Source of the DNA: JAEUMG01 sp046349315
GTDB lineage: Bacteria; Pseudomonadota; Alphaproteobacteria; Rhizobiales; Aestuariivirgaceae
DNA length: 64,000 bases
Reading direction: 5' to 3'
Assembly (NCBI GenBank): GCA_046349315.1
Contig: JAXMCQ010000004.1
Span: 186,001 to 250,000 of the forward strand
In this document: piece after piece, positions 26,658-36,194 of the stretch
Layout of the letters: each line of letters begins with the position of its first letter
Position numbering within the stretch: the first letter of the stretch is position 1
Notes under the pieces: generated by a model
The model's database searches: none
Seen by the model: the letters and a program-made list of their open reading frames with translations, nothing else
What the model was told of the DNA's origin: nothing
Made by a program: the position numbers and the translations under genes

Positions 26658-28737
26658 GTCCGAGCGCCCTTCTTCGAGAGTCGGCCCAGGCCTGCAGTGT
26701 TCGATCAGTGACGATCGCGATCAGTGACAGGCACAGGCCGGCCACCAGGCCCTTTCCGGTGTCGGCGCGGCTCAAGGCGATCATCACGTCGGAGCCCAAA
26801 CCTTGCGCGCCGACCAGTGCGGCGACAATCACCATCGACAAGGCCATCATGATGGTCTGGTTGAGACCGAGCGCAATCTCGGGCAGGGCGACGGGAAATC
26901 GTACCTGCCAGAGAACTTGCCAGCGCGAGGCTCCCATCATGCGAGAAGCTTCCAAGATTTCTGCCGGCACGTTGCGCAGTCCATGCTCGGCATAGCGGAT
27001 AGAGGGAACGATCGCATACATGACCACCGCAATCAGGGCGGTGAATTCGCCAACAAGGAACACCATGACGGCGGGAATAAGGAAGACGAAGATCGGCATC
27101 GTCTGGAGCGTATCGCAGATCGGCGAAACAATCGCCGATACGTGATCGTTCAGGGCCGCCCAGGCTCCGATCGCGGTTCCGAGCAGAAACGAGATAAGGA
27201 CGCCGACGAGTGTCAATTCCACGGAGATCATGGAATTTGTCCATGAGCCCGTTATCAGAATGAAGATTAAACTCGATCCGGCGAGAACAGCGATACGCCG
27301 TCCGCCCACCCAATAGGTGAGCCCGAGAACGAGACCCGACATGGCGGGCCAGGGGACCCCAGTCGTTCCAGAGTAGTAAAGCGTGGCAGTAATCGCGACA
27401 GCCAATGCGAGCCGGGGCCCGGAGACGAGCCAGGCAGCGATGGTGATCGCTACCCCGATCATTGCAAAAATTAAGGTCACGAGTGGCGACATCTCGAAGC
27501 CCCAGAAGCTTGGCCGGACGCTGTCGTCAAAGCCGATCTTGAGCGGCAGCATCACGACAAATACGATCCAGGTCTTGAGCGCGGACGTCACAGGAAAGGC
27601 TATCACCGTGAACCATTCGAGCGCTGAGTCGAGGGCTTTTGCGGGGCGGAATGTCCAGGCTTCCGGAAAATTGGCAAGCGCGGGTATGGCCAATGCCAGG
27701 AGTTGCAATGCGACAGCGGCCACCGCGACGACAATCCAGAAGCGAGAATTGACGCGATGCTCCGCCCGGTCGACTTCTCGCATCGCAAATCCGCGCGAGA
27801 CGCGGTCCATCACCATCGCAATCAGCGCAACCACAAGGCCCGACAACAGACTCTCGCCGAACCGCGCCAGTTTCATGGACTGGAATATCTCGATCCCGAT
27901 ATCGTCCACGCCACCCACCATTGAGGCGATCACCACCATACTGAGGCTCGCCATGACGGTCTGATTCACACCGACGAGGATGGTCGGCATGCTGGAGGGT
28001 ATCATCACCCACCAGAGTAACTGGCGTTCCGTCGATCCCGACATTTTTGCCGACTCGATGATCTCGGGGTGAACACGCTGCAAACCGAGCATCACGTTCC
28101 GTACCATCGGCGGTATCGCGTAAATAGCGCTGGCGATCATGCCGACCACCGGACCGATGCCGAATAAAACGAGAATCGGGATCAAATAGGCAAAGGTTGG
28201 GATCGTCTGCATGAGATCGAGGATCGGCTCGATGATGCGGCGGGCAATAGCGGATCTATAAGCGAGGATGCCGCCGAAGAGGCCGATCGCAACTGACACA
28301 GGCACCGCGACGGCGACCAGCGCCAGCGTTACGGCGGTCTTGTCCCAATATCCCGTTATGACGATGTAGAGAAAGGCCAAGCCACAAAAAGCCGCAAGGC
28401 GCTTTCCATTCGCGGCATAGCCTATGGCCGTGATGAGAATAATGACTGTCGGCCAGGCGAGGGTGTCGATGAATACCCTCACAAGATTCATCGGGCCTGT
28501 CAGTCCCCAAGTAATCGTTCGGAAGAGGAAGCGGAAATTTGCAGTAAACCACTCGGTGGCGGTCGTTATCCAGGCTGCAATTGGGACGAGGGCGCCCGGC
28601 GGCTTAATCTCTGCGATCTGCAGGGCGGAGAAGGCAAAAGTGGCGCCGACGGCCAACAGCGCCATCAGCCACGGCCATGCGAGATCGGCCTGGCGCGTGC
28701 CCTCCGACGGGAGGTTCAGGCTGCCGACACTCGTCAT
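26650..28737 (-). CDS. Glycine-betaine-type ABC permease, two fused ProW domains
   Basis: 695 residues, about twice the ProW length. Two homologous permease halves are seen, each with the coupling-helix region: QTIPTFAYLIPILVLFGIGP in the first and QTMPIFVFLIPAVMVFLVGE in the second, followed by IIESAKMSGS and ILEASRMMGAS respectively. About 14 hydrophobic segments. Such fused permeases occur in betaine/choline/carnitine importers and allow a single chain to replace a homodimer. Its ATG overlaps the ATPase stop (ATGA), and its own end overlaps the start of the enolase-superfamily gene, so transport and catabolism are one transcription unit. Confidence 0.88.
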   Translation of the reverse strand: MTSVGSLNLPSEGTRQADLAWPWLMALLAVGATFAFSALQIAEIKPPGALVPIAAWITTATEWFTANFRFLFRTITWGLTGPMNLVRVFIDTLAWPTVIILITAIGYAANGKRLAAFCGLAFLYIVITGYWDKTAVTLALVAVAVPVSVAIGLFGGILAYRSAIARRIIEPILDLMQTIPTFAYLIPILVLFGIGPVVGMIASAIYAIPPMVRNVMLGLQRVHPEIIESAKMSGSTERQLLWWVMIPSSMPTILVGVNQTVMASLSMVVIASMVGGVDDIGIEIFQSMKLARFGESLLSGLVVALIAMVMDRVSRGFAMREVDRAEHRVNSRFWIVVAVAAVALQLLALAIPALANFPEAWTFRPAKALDSALEWFTVIAFPVTSALKTWIVFVVMLPLKIGFDDSVRPSFWGFEMSPLVTLIFAMIGVAITIAAWLVSGPRLALAVAITATLYYSGTTGVPWPAMSGLVLGLTYWVGGRRIAVLAGSSLIFILITGSWTNSMISVELTLVGVLISFLLGTAIGAWAALNDHVSAIVSPICDTLQTMPIFVFLIPAVMVFLVGEFTALIAVVMYAIVPSIRYAEHGLRNVPAEILEASRMMGASRWQVLWQVRFPVALPEIALGLNQTIMMALSMVIVAALVGAQGLGSDVMIALSRADTGKGLVAGLCLSLIAIVTDRTLQAWADSRRRALGLG

Positions 28738-29777
28738 CTCCGCGGCGTTGCAGACGAGGCTAAAGCCGCAAGCACGCGCTCGCTGCTGACTAATCCTAAT
28801 ATGCTATTCTGTTCGCTGCGCACGGCCACGGGACCCTGTCTTCCCACCAATTGGGGGATAATATCCTCAATCACCGTGCTCGCCAGAACAGATCCTGCGA
28901 GATCGATCTGGCCCTGGGCAGGCAACATGATATCGCCGGCGGTCAACACCCGTTCGCGTGGGACATCATGGGTAAACTCCGCGACATAGGAGTCGACGGG
29001 ACGCAGCACGACGTCAGACGGCGTGCCGACCTGTATCACTCGACCATCGCGCATGATGGCAATCCGATCGGCCAGTCGAAGGGCCTCGAGGAAATCGTGA
29101 GTGATAAACACGATTGTCTTCTTGAGCGACGCTTGAAGCCGGAGGAACTCATCCTGCATCTGCCGCCTGATCAGAGGATCAAGCGCGCTGAAGGGCTCAT
29201 CCAGAAACCATATGGCCGGCTTCACGGCGAGACTGCGGGCAATGCCGACGCGCTGTTGCATGCCGCCGGAGAGTTCACGCGGATAGGCTCGCTCGCGCCC
29301 GTTCAACCCAACAAGCTCGATGACCTCCAAAGCGCGCTTTTGGCGCTCAGGCGGGGACATGCCCTGGACGCGCAAGGGGTAAGCAACATTTTCAAGGACC
29401 GTCATATGGGGCAGGAGGCCGAAGTGCTGGAACACCATCCCCATCTTTTGCCGCCGCAGCACAATGAGTTCGCTTTCGGTCAGTTTCAGGAGGTCTTGGC
29501 CATCAATGTGCACTTCGCCGGCGCTCGGCTCGACGAGACGCGAGAGACAGCGCACCAACGTCGATTTTCCGGAGCCGGACAAGCCCATGATCACGAAGGT
29601 TTCGCCGGGCTCGATCGCCAATGTGACGTCGGATGCGGCGACCACCGCGCCTTTTCGGCGTAGATCCGCAGCGAGCGCGACGGAGTCAGTTGCCTCCGCG
29701 TAGCGAACGGCCCTGTCTGCCGCGGTGCCGTATACTCTCCACAGGTTTCGGCATTCAAGCCTGGCGCCGCCAATCAT
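28734..29777 (-). CDS. Glycine-betaine-type ABC transporter ATPase (ProV-like)
   Basis: 347 residues from ATG 29777; a 36-codon extension to 29885 would overlap the upstream binding-protein gene and is rejected. Walker A MGLSGSGKSTLVRCL, signature LSGGMQQRVGIARSLA, Walker B IWFLDEPFSALD and switch His FITHD. After the ATPase core the C-terminus (residues ~255-345) contains a CBS-like segment (VLTAGDIMLPA; GPVAVRSEQNSILGLVSSER) as in ProV/OpuAA, where it senses ionic strength. It couples ATP hydrolysis to import by the fused permease. Confidence 0.9.
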   Translation of the reverse strand: MIGGARLECRNLWRVYGTAADRAVRYAEATDSVALAADLRRKGAVVAASDVTLAIEPGETFVIMGLSGSGKSTLVRCLSRLVEPSAGEVHIDGQDLLKLTESELIVLRRQKMGMVFQHFGLLPHMTVLENVAYPLRVQGMSPPERQKRALEVIELVGLNGRERAYPRELSGGMQQRVGIARSLAVKPAIWFLDEPFSALDPLIRRQMQDEFLRLQASLKKTIVFITHDFLEALRLADRIAIMRDGRVIQVGTPSDVVLRPVDSYVAEFTHDVPRERVLTAGDIMLPAQGQIDLAGSVLASTVIEDIIPQLVGRQGPVAVRSEQNSILGLVSSERVLAALASSATPRR

Positions 29778-29851
29778 GCGATAAGCTCTTGCGTGGAGAT
29801 CTGGGTGCGGGCCGTGCCTGAAACGCCGGCCCGCACCTGAGAAGAGAGAAA

Positions 29852-30826
29852 CTACTGGTTTGCCTGGTCGACCCAGGGCTTCCAAATGGCTTCGTTGTCA
29901 TCGACCCACTTCTTCGCAACGTCCTCGACCTTTTGGCCGTCGATCTCGACTGCCTTGGCCATCGGACCCTGCGCGTCGTTGGTCATCTGATAGGCTTGCA
30001 GGAATTTGTAAGCCGCGGGCCACTTGTCCTTGGTACCGGGCCAGGAATATTTGACAATGCCGATGGCCTTGCCGGCGCAGTCGAACATCTTACTCGTTTC
30101 GATCTTCGCCACTTTGCCTTTGCCACACGCAATGCCGTCACCGTCGAGCTTGACGATGTTGAGCTTGAACTCACTTGCAACCCAGGTCGGCTCCCACCAT
30201 TGCAGGAGGATGGGCTCCTGGCGTGCAACCGCGGACTTCAGTTCTGCTGCCGTTGCCCCTTCGCCGCCTGATGGCACTGCAACGAAATCAAGACCGAGCG
30301 CGTCGATCCATTTTTGGGCATCCGGATTCCATTCAGCCGGATAGTCGAGGACGCGGCCTTTTGGAGCGGTTTCCGGCGTTGCAAAGACTTCGGCGCACTT
30401 TTGCAATGCGCGCCAATCAGGAAGCCCTGGGCATTTCTCAGCCACGTAGGCGGGGTAATACCATCCTTCCGATCCGACCAGCCCCGTTGAGCCTAGTGGA
30501 TCGATTTTCTTTTCCTCGACAGCCTTGTCGTAGAGCGGCTTGTTGGCTTGGTTCCACCATTCAAGCGAGGCCGTTATCTCGCCGTCGGTGATCGCTTGAA
30601 GGGAAGGGACTTGTGTCGTTTGAACGATTTCGACTTTGTAGCCCATCCGACGGAGGATCTCAGCGGCGACTTCCGTCGTGATGTATTGTCCGGTCCAGTC
30701 ATTCTTTGCGAGTTTGATAGGATCCGGAGATTCAGGGGCGGCGGCCTGCGCCGACGTCAGACATCCGGCGATAGCGAGTACCGAGAGCCCGCCAAGCACA
30801 CGCCGAGCAAGAGCCATAAAATGCAT
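29852..30826 (-). CDS. Glycine-betaine-type periplasmic binding protein
   Basis: 324 residues from ATG 30826, preceded by GGGAGGA. A signal peptide is evident (LARRVLGGLSVLAIAGCLTS) with cleavage near AQAAAPE. The mature part has OpuAC/ProX features: PIKLAKNDWTGQYITTEVA, ITASLEWWNQA, GWYYPAYVAEKCPGL, and several Trp residues (ILLQWWEPTW) that could form an aromatic cage for a quaternary ammonium group. First gene of the transport/catabolic operon; 74 bases separate it from the regulator gene upstream. Ligand class is inferred from fold; exact compound unknown. Confidence 0.9.
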   Translation of the reverse strand: MHFMALARRVLGGLSVLAIAGCLTSAQAAAPESPDPIKLAKNDWTGQYITTEVAAEILRRMGYKVEIVQTTQVPSLQAITDGEITASLEWWNQANKPLYDKAVEEKKIDPLGSTGLVGSEGWYYPAYVAEKCPGLPDWRALQKCAEVFATPETAPKGRVLDYPAEWNPDAQKWIDALGLDFVAVPSGGEGATAAELKSAVARQEPILLQWWEPTWVASEFKLNIVKLDGDGIACGKGKVAKIETSKMFDCAGKAIGIVKYSWPGTKDKWPAAYKFLQAYQMTNDAQGPMAKAVEIDGQKVEDVAKKWVDDNEAIWKPWVDQANQ

Positions 30827-30899
30827 CGTAGTCCTCCCTTGATGCGGCACCTTTGTTGAGTGAGGTGCGCTATTGCCGAAAGGCTATCACCGGGACTTC

Positions 30900-31931
30900 T
30901 CAGTCGTTGCCCAGATCCGTCCCGATATTGCCCGAATTCGCCGGGCTTAGATTCCGGGCGACAAGGCTTATGTCGAGTTTGCGGTCACCACCTGGCGCCA
31001 TTCCGTGATGCGCTTTATAGGCCCGGCAGAAATAGGGAACGGAAGTAAAGCCGCACGAGACGGCGACATCCCTTACAGTAAGATCGCTATGGCGCAGGAT
31101 CTGGCGTGCCCGCTCCAAGCGGACATCAAGATAAAGTTGCGCTGGAGTACGTCCAAAGGCGTGACGACACTTCCTTTCAAGGCTTCGCTGGGAAAGTGCG
31201 GCACGTTCAGCCAAAGTGGCAATGCGAATTGGCTCTTCGACGTGCGTTTCCATCATCTGTAAGACGTGGGCCAAGTCTTCGTTTCGGCCGGAAGGCTGTG
31301 AGATAGCACGATGTTCCGGAAGTGGTTCATCCTTACGCCGTCTGTGCATCAGGCGACTTTCGATACCCGAACATAGACCGGCACCGTGCTCGCGTTCGAG
31401 GAGCTCGAGCATCATGTCGACTGCTGCCGATCCGCCGGGACAAAGCCAACGTCGCGGGTGCAGGATGAACAGACGATCGGAGAGGGGGATGTCGGGAAAC
31501 AACTCGGTGAACGCGACAGCGCTCTCCCAATGAAGTGCTGTCGATACGCCGTCGAGCAGGCCGGCAGACGCTAAGAGAAAAGCGCCCGTATCGACTGCCC
31601 CCATAATAGTGCCACGGCGGTCTAGACTTCTCAGCCATGACTTGAGACGCCCGTCGGTCTGGGGCCAAGGATCGAAACCAGCAACGACGAAGACACAGCC
31701 TGGGGCGGCCGTGGAACTGGCACAAGATTCAGTGGCGACCGTCATGCCGCAGCTCGCCCTGATAGGCCCTCCAGATCCGCTATAGGTTGTCCAGCGATAG
31801 AGAGGTTGGCCGATCAACTGGTTCGCGAGGCGGATCGGTTCGATGATCGCGAAAAAGGCGAGCATCGAGAAGCCTGGTGTCAGCAGGATGCCGATGTCGC
31901 TCGGCAGTGCCGATTTTTCATCCGACTTCAC
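30900..31931 (-). CDS. GlxA/GbdR-type transcriptional regulator
   Basis: 343 residues. N-terminal DJ-1/PfpI-like ligand domain (IGILLTPGFSMLAF; VFVVAGFDPW; GAVDTGAFLLASAGLLDG, where the glutamine-amidotransferase Cys is replaced by Asp, as in regulators), followed by a C-terminal AraC domain with IATLAERAALSQRSLERKC and VRDVAVSCGFTSVPYFCRAY. This class includes GbdR/CdhR-like activators of betaine and carnitine catabolism, which fits the betaine-type importer that follows it directly on the same strand. It presumably senses the imported compound or its product and activates the operon. Confidence 0.88.
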   Translation of the reverse strand: MKSDEKSALPSDIGILLTPGFSMLAFFAIIEPIRLANQLIGQPLYRWTTYSGSGGPIRASCGMTVATESCASSTAAPGCVFVVAGFDPWPQTDGRLKSWLRSLDRRGTIMGAVDTGAFLLASAGLLDGVSTALHWESAVAFTELFPDIPLSDRLFILHPRRWLCPGGSAAVDMMLELLEREHGAGLCSGIESRLMHRRRKDEPLPEHRAISQPSGRNEDLAHVLQMMETHVEEPIRIATLAERAALSQRSLERKCRHAFGRTPAQLYLDVRLERARQILRHSDLTVRDVAVSCGFTSVPYFCRAYKAHHGMAPGGDRKLDISLVARNLSPANSGNIGTDLGND

Positions 31932-31985
31932 GTCAAGTTACCTCATCGGATCAGCAATCTAAGCTGTTGTTCATTTGCTCCGTTG

Positions 31986-32864
31986 TCAACGATATCCTGG
32001 CGTCACGCAAAAGGCTGCGGTGGCAAGCTTGGCGCCATTGTTCGCATATTGGTGACGCGTTCCTTCCGGGAGATAGAGGCAATCGAGATGGTGAAGTTCA
32101 AACCACTCGTAGCTATCCGGCAGATAGACATGGACGGTGCCTTCAAGTACGAACAGGGTTTCGTCTCCACTATGCACCTCCGGATCGCTCATGACGGATG
32201 GCCGCAGATCAACGACCCCGGCAGTGAGATTTTCGCTTGATGCGAAGATATCCATGCGCACCGGGGAAATCTCTCCATGAACAATGGGAAGCGCGTCCGC
32301 ACGCTTCAAAGTCATGACGCGACCTTCCCTCTGCCGCATAGCTCTGTCGTCTGAAGCGACCTTAGGCCACTTTGTCAGGAGGTCGAAGCGGCCATCAACG
32401 CGTTCTTTGAGCTGGCGTTTCGTCGGCGAAGCAGCGATCTCCGGTATGTGAGACGGCCGCTCTTGCGGAGCATACCAATCCAGCACAAGGGTTTCCTCGA
32501 AGTTGAAGTTGTAACCGAAGTGATACCGAGCCCCGCGCCAGTAGATCGCTTCGCCTGGCTTGGCGACGGCGACGTCGCCGGTTTCCGGATCCTGGATCGT
32601 CAATTCACCGCAGACAACATAGTAGTACCTATCCTGATCATACACCGTGCGCCAGGTGTCGGACGTGCGAAAGTATTCGCCGGGGGCCAGCTTGAAGATC
32701 AGTCCGGCAATGCGCTCGCCTCGCCCATAGATGAGGTCGGGCACGAAATGGGCTTTCGGGTCACCCCAGAGAAACCGAACGGCATTCTCGCGGCGTACAA
32801 GAGTGGGTTTGTCGAATTTGACCACGCTCTTCGGCGCCTGGATCGCTTCGGTCTTACCGGACAT
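31986..32864 (-). CDS. Two-domain cupin protein
   Basis: 292 residues. N-terminal cupin around RGERIAGLIFKLAPGEYFRT and YYYVVCGELTIQDPETGD, C-terminal cupin around PEVHSGDETLFVLEGTVHVY and CLYLPEGTRHQYANNG. The second has the H-x(3)-E / H set usual for a metal site; in the first the metal-binding residues are less clear. Double cupins include oxygenases, isomerases and sugar-acid binding proteins. It sits between the regulator and the methyltransferase, all on the minus strand, and may act on the same substrate family. No signal peptide. Confidence 0.75.
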   Translation of the reverse strand: MSGKTEAIQAPKSVVKFDKPTLVRRENAVRFLWGDPKAHFVPDLIYGRGERIAGLIFKLAPGEYFRTSDTWRTVYDQDRYYYVVCGELTIQDPETGDVAVAKPGEAIYWRGARYHFGYNFNFEETLVLDWYAPQERPSHIPEIAASPTKRQLKERVDGRFDLLTKWPKVASDDRAMRQREGRVMTLKRADALPIVHGEISPVRMDIFASSENLTAGVVDLRPSVMSDPEVHSGDETLFVLEGTVHVYLPDSYEWFELHHLDCLYLPEGTRHQYANNGAKLATAAFCVTPGYR

Positions 32865-32971
32865 GCTCGTGCTCCCTTTTAGCGCTGGTTTTTGCCATTC
32901 TTGCCAGAAGACGGAGTGCCGGGTTGGCCGGGAGACGCCTTAACTCTTGTCGAATTTGGGCAAGGCGCAGT

Positions 32972-33817
32972 TCAGGGGAGCGGGACTTTTAGGCAGAAAA
33001 GGCACCAACCCAAATGGCCCGCGGAAGCCAGCCGATATTGGCGATCGATTCGGAATTCTGCCTGTCTAACGGCCTCCTCGCCAACCATTGTGACGAGCTG
33101 ATCCCGCTTCGTCTGGATATTCTGGGCTACGGATTTGAAAGTGCGCGCGGCATGAAGGCCCCATTCGTGCCTCGCAACAAGCGGCATTCCCAGGCGGCCA
33201 ACAAAGGCATCATACTGCTCGATGGACCAAAAATGCGGGGCCTTAATGTCCGTCATCAAGGATTCGCGCTCCGTCTGGGAAAGAGAGTTCGACAGGGTCA
33301 AATCAGTGAAAACGATGCGACCTCCCGGTTTTACGACACGGCGTGCCTCGGCAAATACCTGCTGCCGGTCATGCGCGTAGAGCAGGGCCTCCTGACACAG
33401 CCACGCATCATATGATTGAGGGGACGCATCGAGTTGATGGTAGTCGCCAAATGCGAAGCTCACGCGGCTCGACAAACCCTGGACGGCAGCCCGCTCTCGT
33501 GCTTCGGCGAGCTGTGTTTCCGATATATTCGTCGCATCGACCGACGCACCCGTCATTTTGGCAAGGTGGATCGCTGTCGTGCCGACGCCGCAAGCGACTT
33601 CAATCAGCCTGCGATCAGGTTGGAGTTCAAGGAGGTTAGCTATGCTGTGCTTCGTCCGTATCTGGGCGTTGGCGAGAGGCTCGTCCGGCGCCTCGAAGTA
33701 GCCCATATGTAGGTTGCCGCCCCACATTTGTGACATGAGCGTCGAGACCCCACCGTCGAAGTGCGCACGGTAGGCAGATTGGTCCGATTGAATTGACGTC
33801 TGTTGATCTGCCATCAT
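32972..33817 (-). CDS. SAM methyltransferase, sarcosine/dimethylglycine N-methyltransferase-like
   Basis: 281 residues (first two codons are both ATG). Core motifs: RLIEVACGVGTTAIHLA, VDATNISETQL, YDAWLCQEALLYAHD and RVVKPGGRIVFTDLTL. The upstream segment MWGGNLHMGYFEAPDE matches the W-G-x-N-x-H-x-G-x-Y feature of enzymes that make glycine betaine by stepwise N-methylation. With a betaine-type importer and a GbdR-like regulator nearby, N-methylation of an amine substrate is plausible, though the family also includes C- and O-methyltransferases. It is transcribed divergently from the amidase. Confidence 0.75.
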   Translation of the reverse strand: MMADQQTSIQSDQSAYRAHFDGGVSTLMSQMWGGNLHMGYFEAPDEPLANAQIRTKHSIANLLELQPDRRLIEVACGVGTTAIHLAKMTGASVDATNISETQLAEARERAAVQGLSSRVSFAFGDYHQLDASPQSYDAWLCQEALLYAHDRQQVFAEARRVVKPGGRIVFTDLTLSNSLSQTERESLMTDIKAPHFWSIEQYDAFVGRLGMPLVARHEWGLHAARTFKSVAQNIQTKRDQLVTMVGEEAVRQAEFRIDRQYRLASAGHLGWCLFCLKVPLP

Positions 33818-33905
33818 GTGCGTCCCTGGGGCGGTCAGTCGGCGAGAGCATCACGGGATGCTGTGCACCTGTCAACCGGAGGACGTTTGTCGGAACGAGG
33901 TGGGT

Positions 33906-35342
33906 ATGACTCATACTGATATTGATTTGGTGTATTACTCGGCGCAACAGCTTGTGGGCCTGTTTGCGCGCCGCGCGATATCTCCTGTCGACGTCGTGAA
34001 AGCCCAGATCGCTCGCGCCGAAAAGTTCAATTTCGAGCTTGTGGCCTTTGGCGACTGCTATTTCGATGCGGCGTTGCGTTTCGCTGCGGAGGCAGAAGCG
34101 CGTTGGCTCCGTGGAGAGGCCCGACCGCTCGAGGGTATCACGCTCGCTGTCAAGGACGCACAGAATATTGCAGGTCAACGCACCACATATGGCTCGTTGG
34201 CATTCAAAGACAATGTCCCAGAGTTAACCGATCCGATGATCGAGCGCTTGCAGGGAGCGGGCGCGATCATACTCGCGCGAACGACGACCTCCGAATTGTG
34301 CCTGTCGGGTGTAAATCGGTCATCCATGTGGGGATTAGGCCAAAACCCATGGAACACCGCGTGCAGTCCGGGCGGATCATCTGGCGGCTCCGCTGCCGCC
34401 TTGGCAGCCGGGTTCACTACTCTCGCGACAGGGACTGATATGGGCGGATCGATCCGCGTGCCGGCATCAGCATGCGGACTTGTCGGGTTCAAGCCACCGC
34501 ATGGGCGCAATCCCGATGCCTATCCCAATTCTCTCGATATATTTTGTGTTTGCGGGCCGCTGGCGCGCAACGTTGCCGACGTCATTACGATGCAGAACAA
34601 CACAGCCGGCAGTCATTGGCGGGATCCGCATTCGCTGCCGAAACCGCCGGCAGTCTCTTCCGTGCCCGGCTCACTCAAAGGGTTGCGAGTTGCCTACTCT
34701 CTTGACCTCTCTTACCGCAAAGTCGATCCGGAAGTCAGAAAGAACACGTTGGTGGCAATCGATCTGTTTAGGGCTCTCGGCTGTGAGGTCGATGAAGTCG
34801 ATCTCGAATGGACCGCGGACATTGACCGGATTTGTGTTCACTGGTTCAACGCGATGTGGTCGGGCCGTACGCTGGTCAATCTTCTTGAACATAAGCCAGG
34901 TTTCCTGCCGGATTTTCTTACGGCCGCTGCGCGTGATGCGCAGGCGAGCACAGCGGGCGATCTCGCACTCGTGTACGGGATGATCGAGAGAATGAACCGC
35001 TCCTTCGGACGCGTAATGGCGGATTACGACCTTTTTCTTTGCCCGACGATGACTGTGCCGGCCGTGCGTGCCAATCAAGATTTTCTGCCAGGTGGGTTGA
35101 CTATCGATGGCGCGGAGGTCGATCCCGAGTTCGGCTATTCCGTCACGCATCAATTCAACATGCTGGGGACGTGCCCAGTTGTGAGCGTGCCCAGCGGATT
35201 TTCAACTTTAGGTGCGCCAACGGGGCTGCAGATTGCCGGTCGGCCGTACGACGATGCAACTGTCCTCGGTGCAGCACTTGCTTATGAAGCCGCCCGCGGT
35301 CCTTGGTATCTTACGCCGGAGACTCGGCCGCGCCTGTCATAG
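33906..35342 (+). CDS. Amidase-signature family hydrolase
   Basis: 478 residues from ATG 33906, preceded by GAGGTGGG; 30 upstream in-frame codons lack a better site. The Ser-cisSer-Lys triad is present: Lys in ITLAVKDAQNIAG, cis-Ser in CSPGGSSGGSAAALAAG and nucleophile Ser in TGTDMGGSIRVPAS. C-terminal TAPTGLQ-like element appears as APTGLQIAGRPYDDATVL. These enzymes hydrolyse carboxamides to acid and ammonia. It has no signal peptide. It lies between the divergent methyltransferase and the convergent LysR gene, its stop overlapping the LysR stop by six bases. Substrate unknown. Confidence 0.9.
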   Translation: MTHTDIDLVYYSAQQLVGLFARRAISPVDVVKAQIARAEKFNFELVAFGDCYFDAALRFAAEAEARWLRGEARPLEGITLAVKDAQNIAGQRTTYGSLAFKDNVPELTDPMIERLQGAGAIILARTTTSELCLSGVNRSSMWGLGQNPWNTACSPGGSSGGSAAALAAGFTTLATGTDMGGSIRVPASACGLVGFKPPHGRNPDAYPNSLDIFCVCGPLARNVADVITMQNNTAGSHWRDPHSLPKPPAVSSVPGSLKGLRVAYSLDLSYRKVDPEVRKNTLVAIDLFRALGCEVDEVDLEWTADIDRICVHWFNAMWSGRTLVNLLEHKPGFLPDFLTAAARDAQASTAGDLALVYGMIERMNRSFGRVMADYDLFLCPTMTVPAVRANQDFLPGGLTIDGAEVDPEFGYSVTHQFNMLGTCPVVSVPSGFSTLGAPTGLQIAGRPYDDATVLGAALAYEAARGPWYLTPETRPRLS

Positions 35343-36194
35343 AAACGCGCGTACCTCTGTTGCGAGTGCCTTGGCGGCATTGGCGAAGTCCCGCGTACGG
35401 TAATAGACCATGATGTCGGCCGGGGGCAGGCGCGGGAGATTGAGTTCATTGCCGACGGCACGCAGTCCTTCTCCGACTTCGGAGTCCCCCATTACCGTCA
35501 GCCCAAGCCCGGCGATAACTGTCGCGCGAATTCCCGTCATGGTTGTGCTAAGGCAGGACTGCATCCATTGCATCCGCGCCTCATCGAGAACCTGAATGGC
35601 CGAGCGGCGATACCAACACGGCTCCGGAAGTAGCACTAAGGGGAGGGGTTGGCGGAGGGCCAACGGCACCGCCGAAGAGGCAACCCAGGTCACCGTTTCC
35701 GACCATGCCATGACGCCTTGCGGGTAGTTCCGATCGCCTGCAACAACGGCCAAATCGAGCCTGTTCTGCAAAAGATCGTTGACGAGTTGGTTGCTCAAAC
35801 TGACCTGGATCTGTGGGTTTCCGCGCGGAATTGCGCGGTTGAATGCCCGCAAGATCTGCGGCAAACGCGTATGCCCGAGCTCTTCCAAAATGCCCAAGCG
35901 CACTCGGCTTTTCATTGCCGGTGCTGCCAGACTCGCAACTGCATCGTCGTGGAGGGCAAGGATTTCATGCGCATAGCGCACGAGAGTCGCCCCGGCAGGG
36001 GTTAATCGCACCTCGCCGCTGCGTGAACGGTCGAAGAGAACGACCCCTGCGCGATCCTCAAGGCGCTTAATTTGCAGGCTTATTGCGGGCTGACTGCGTC
36101 CCAAAATCTCGGCAGCGCGCGAAAAACTCCCGGTCTGTTCAACGGAGAGAAAAGAGCGAAGCAGGTCGACATCTAGTGGTAGACGCTGGGCCAT
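35337..36194 (-). CDS. LysR-family transcriptional regulator
   Basis: 285 residues. N-terminal winged HTH: LLRSFLSVEQTGSFSRAA, GRSQPAISLQIKRLEDRAG and VVLFDRS, followed by the effector-binding domain. It is transcribed divergently from the polyamine-type ABC operon that begins at 36288, with 93 bases between starts, the usual layout for LysR control of the neighbouring operon. A 7-bp inverted repeat in that gap overlaps its own start codon (see separate entry), suggesting autorepression. Effector unknown. Confidence 0.9.
   Translation of the reverse strand: MAQRLPLDVDLLRSFLSVEQTGSFSRAAEILGRSQPAISLQIKRLEDRAGVVLFDRSRSGEVRLTPAGATLVRYAHEILALHDDAVASLAAPAMKSRVRLGILEELGHTRLPQILRAFNRAIPRGNPQIQVSLSNQLVNDLLQNRLDLAVVAGDRNYPQGVMAWSETVTWVASSAVPLALRQPLPLVLLPEPCWYRRSAIQVLDEARMQWMQSCLSTTMTGIRATVIAGLGLTVMGDSEVGEGLRAVGNELNLPRLPPADIMVYYRTRDFANAAKALATEVRAFL

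Noticed and set aside
22056..33817. Identification as the hydroxyproline-betaine (Hpb) pathway
   Set aside because: The importer and regulator fit, but the catalytic sets of both enolase-superfamily enzymes do not look like the two-Lys epimerase HpbD, and no Hpb demethylase genes are present.
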